A stretch of DNA of 14,865 nucleotides, from positions 1 through 14,865 of the forward strand of contig CARTQV010000014.1 of the NCBI GenBank assembly GCA_949070545.1. Direction: 5' to 3'. Source of the DNA: an uncultured Candidatus Saccharibacteria bacterium. Lineage in GTDB: Bacteria > Patescibacteriota > Saccharimonadia > Saccharimonadales > Saccharimonadaceae. A program made the translations under genes and the position numbers. Shown here piece after piece: positions 13,415 through 14,865 of the stretch. Each line of letters starts with the position of its first letter. Positions within the stretch are counted from its first letter, which is position 1. Under the pieces are notes generated by a model. The model was not told where the DNA came from. It did not search any database and saw only the letters and a program-made list of their open reading frames with translations.

Positions 13415-14124
13415 TATTCTTGCTCCACCTTCCGCATATTCGGAAAATACTTCTCTAAATACGCATCAGTATAATGCTGATCATAAAAACGCCCAACCGG
13501 CGTCCAGGCTGGCATATTATAATGACGAAGCGTTTGCCTGATTAGCGCCGTCCACGACACTGACATGTCAAAAATCATGAAAACCAATAGTCCCCAAAAC
13601 ATCACCTCGCCAATATGCTGCGGGATCCCCTCAATAATCTTTGAGATCCATGGATACACGACCTTCACAAACACAACCCCCATCAATCCCCAAACCACCA
13701 TAAATGGAAGCGTTGTACGACCATTGATATTCAGCAACTCGTGGCTATAGTCCCAAGAAACCGTCCTAAGAAACATCTCCTGCAAAAAGCTGATCGCATA
13801 TTCTACTCCACCTCCAAGCAAAGCTGCATACAGGAATACTTTCCAAGTCGGGTATTTCTTCCGACAAAGCAGCAAACACATTGCTACCGCCCCGAAACCA
13901 TACACAACGTTAAATGGCCCATAAATCACTCCACGGTGCAACATCCAGATCCCATCACCCGTCTCCAGCCAAGTCTTCAGAAAAATCAAAAAATCTTCAT
14001 AAATCGCCCCTATCACTGAACCGATCAGAAAAACAAAGAACAACTTCTTAAAATGCATACCCTCTGCAAACCGCACCGCCTTCACACTACTTTTTGCTAT
14101 CTTAGCCATTGTTTTTGTTGTCAT
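13414..14124 (-). CDS. CmpB-like putative ABC-transporter type IV membrane protein (PF06541 type)
   Basis: This 236-residue membrane protein has about five hydrophobic segments: near 28-48, 66-86, 94-115, 139-160 and 172-194. Stretches such as IGSVIGAIYEDFL, RGVIYGPFNVVYGFGA, WDYSHELLNINGRTTLPF and WGLMGVVFVKVVYPWI are characteristic of the family annotated as putative ABC-transporter type IV or CmpB. The biochemical role of that family is not established, and no ATPase gene lies nearby. It heads the operon with the glycosyltransferase, so a role in glycan assembly or export is plausible but inferred. A -10 box ends 7 nt before its ATG at 14124, supporting this start over internal methionines and implying a leaderless mRNA. 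Confidence 0.8.
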   Translation of the reverse strand: MTTKTMAKIAKSSVKAVRFAEGMHFKKLFFVFLIGSVIGAIYEDFLIFLKTWLETGDGIWMLHRGVIYGPFNVVYGFGAVAMCLLLCRKKYPTWKVFLYAALLGGGVEYAISFLQEMFLRTVSWDYSHELLNINGRTTLPFMVVWGLMGVVFVKVVYPWISKIIEGIPQHIGEVMFWGLLVFMIFDMSVSWTALIRQTLRHYNMPAWTPVGRFYDQHYTDAYLEKYFPNMRKVEQE

Positions 14125-14131
14125 AATCTTT

Positions 14132-14137
14132 ATTATA
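14132..14137 (-). promoter_or_regulatory. -10 box for the CmpB-like/GT2 operon
   Basis: On the minus strand TATAAT (14137 to 14132) ends 7 nt before the ATG at 14124, giving a predicted leaderless transcript. The TG of an extended -10 is absent here (TAG precedes the box). Its upstream region overlaps the divergent SDR promoter. Confidence 0.6.
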
Positions 14138-14140
14138 CTA

Positions 14141-14149
14141 TGTTATAAT
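14141..14149 (+). promoter_or_regulatory. Extended -10 promoter for the SDR gene
   Basis: TGT followed by TATAAT (14144-14149) should start transcription near 14156, leaving a leader of about 17 nt that contains AGGAGGA (14164-14170), 3-4 nt before the ATG at 14174. This makes it one of two genes at the head of a unit with a real Shine-Dalgarno. Confidence 0.65.
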
Positions 14150-14173
14150 AAAGAATTGAAGACAGGAGGAAAC

Positions 14174-14865
14174 ATGGAAATCAAGAATCTCTTACAAGAC
14201 AAAGTCGCCGTAGTAACTGGCGGGACACGTGGAATTGGCTATGCAATCGTCGAAAAATTCCTCGAGCAAGGTGCAAAGGTTATTCTTTTCGGCTCGAGAC
14301 TAGAAACGGCCGATGAAGCCGTGAAGAAGCTGCAAAAAAAGAACCCTGATTATATTGTCAAAGGCCTCGCACCGCGGATTTTCAGCTGCGACAGCGTCGA
14401 TAAGACTTTTGCTGACATTGTGAAAGAATTCGGCAAAATCGACATTCTCGTCAACAACGCCGGTATTTCCGCTCGCGAACCAATCGACGACTACAAAGAA
14501 ACCGACTTCGACAAAATCATGAACCTCAATGTAAAAGCCGTCTTTGCTTGCTCGCGCGCCGCCATACCCTATATGAAAAAACAAGGCGCCGGCTGCATTA
14601 TCAATACTAGTTCTATGGTTAGCCTCTATGGTCAAGCTAGCGGCTGTGGTTATCCCGCCTCGAAATTTGCCGTCAATGGATTGACGAAGTCGCTCGCTCG
14701 AGAGCTCGGAAAGGACAATATCCGCGTCAATGCCGTCGCGCCTGGCGTTACAAAAACCGACATGGTCGCCGCATTGCCAGACGACATGGTCGCACGAGTA
14801 GCCGCCGGTATCCCTCTCGGCCGTGTCGCTGAACCCGCAGAAGTCGCGAATGTTTTTCTGTTTCT
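14174..14865 (+). CDS. SDR-family NAD(P)-dependent oxidoreductase (FabG-like), 3' end cut off
   Basis: The window ends inside this gene after about 230 codons; a classical SDR of this kind is about 245-250 residues, so only the extreme C-terminus is missing. The cofactor motif TGGTRGIG is at 15-22, NNAG at 94-97, and the catalytic tetrad is complete: N119, S147, Y160 and K164 (YPASK). The NxRVNAVAPG stretch and the IPLGRVAEPAEVANV tail are typical. R19 and the polar residues after strand 2 (GSR) hint at NADP preference. The closest general pattern is 3-oxoacyl-ACP reductase FabG, but many SDRs acting on sugars and alcohols look the same. A single fabG-like gene without other fatty-acid genes in view does not establish that pathway. 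AGGAGGA before the ATG supports the start. Confidence 0.9.
   Translation, partial: MEIKNLLQDKVAVVTGGTRGIGYAIVEKFLEQGAKVILFGSRLETADEAVKKLQKKNPDYIVKGLAPRIFSCDSVDKTFADIVKEFGKIDILVNNAGISAREPIDDYKETDFDKIMNLNVKAVFACSRAAIPYMKKQGAGCIINTSSMVSLYGQASGCGYPASKFAVNGLTKSLARELGKDNIRVNAVAPGVTKTDMVAALPDDMVARVAAGIPLGRVAEPAEVANVFLF

Larger units (their letters stand above)
14127..14154. repeat. Palindrome formed by two mirrored -10 elements
   Basis: Perfect 11-bp arms TCTTTATTATA (14127-14137) and TATAATAAAGA (14144-14154) flank CTATGT. The arms contain the -10 boxes of the two divergent genes. The symmetry continues past the hexamers into AAAGA on both sides, so it is more than just two TATAAT boxes and could be an operator. 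Confidence 0.65.

Noticed and set aside
1..14865. CRISPR arrays, insertion sequences, attachment sites, phage or defence genes
   Set aside because: No repeated spacer-repeat units, transposase or integrase motifs, or terminal repeats were seen on either strand.

Overview
The window looks like a stretch of chromosome from a small-genome bacterium. The best guess is the Patescibacteria (CPR), most likely a member of Candidatus Saccharibacteria (TM7). This is an inference from gene content and layout: L-lactate dehydrogenase, a stand-alone sortase, a DUF2207 protein, a secreted DUF1524-type nuclease, MurJ and UppP, tightly packed genes, and many promoters whose -10 box lies almost on the start codon. 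TGA is used as a stop twice (the gene ending at 10837 and the minus-strand gene ending at 12200), so the UGA=Gly code of Gracilibacteria and Absconditabacteria does not apply. No mobile element, CRISPR array, tRNA or rRNA gene was found.

Layout. Bases 1-239 carry no recognised gene, but hold a promoter, a possible 29-codon upstream ORF and three linked palindromes ahead of a NUDIX hydrolase (240-785), which is followed by a histidine phosphatase (795-1343). Next come a YrbG-type Ca2+/Na+ antiporter (1399-2352), then L-lactate dehydrogenase (2394-3308) translationally coupled to a large DUF2207 membrane protein with a poly-glycine tail (3308-5233). A block of housekeeping and envelope genes follows: serS (5284-6528), murJ (6529-8166), uppP (8185-8994) and a small protein that reads as a worn, stand-alone histidine-kinase ATPase domain (8996-9370). 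A surface block comes after it: sortase (9397-10020), a beta-lactamase-fold protein that has lost its catalytic lysine (10055-10837), an exported HNH nuclease (10834-11562) and a CYTH-domain protein (11584-12219). On the minus strand, a CmpB-like membrane protein (14124-13414) and a family 2 glycosyltransferase (13414-12200) form a coupled pair that converges on the CYTH gene. At the right edge, an SDR oxidoreductase (14174 to beyond 14865) diverges from this pair across an almost symmetrical double promoter.

How the parts fit. MurJ flips lipid II and UppP regenerates the undecaprenyl phosphate carrier, so the two belong to one cell-wall cycle; the GT2/CmpB pair could add a surface glycan. 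The sortase, the penicillin-binding-like pseudoenzyme and the nuclease all appear to be anchored or exported and point to surface work. The nuclease could supply nucleotides to an organism with little biosynthesis of its own (inference). Lactate dehydrogenase points to fermentative NADH re-oxidation.

Regulatory style. Genes that open a transcription unit mostly have a TG-C/T-TATAAT extended -10 whose last base is 6-10 nt before the ATG, which implies leaderless or near-leaderless mRNAs. Several genes inside units have Shine-Dalgarno sequences and overlapping stop/start codons. The NUDIX and SDR genes are exceptions, being heads of units with true leaders and Shine-Dalgarno sites.
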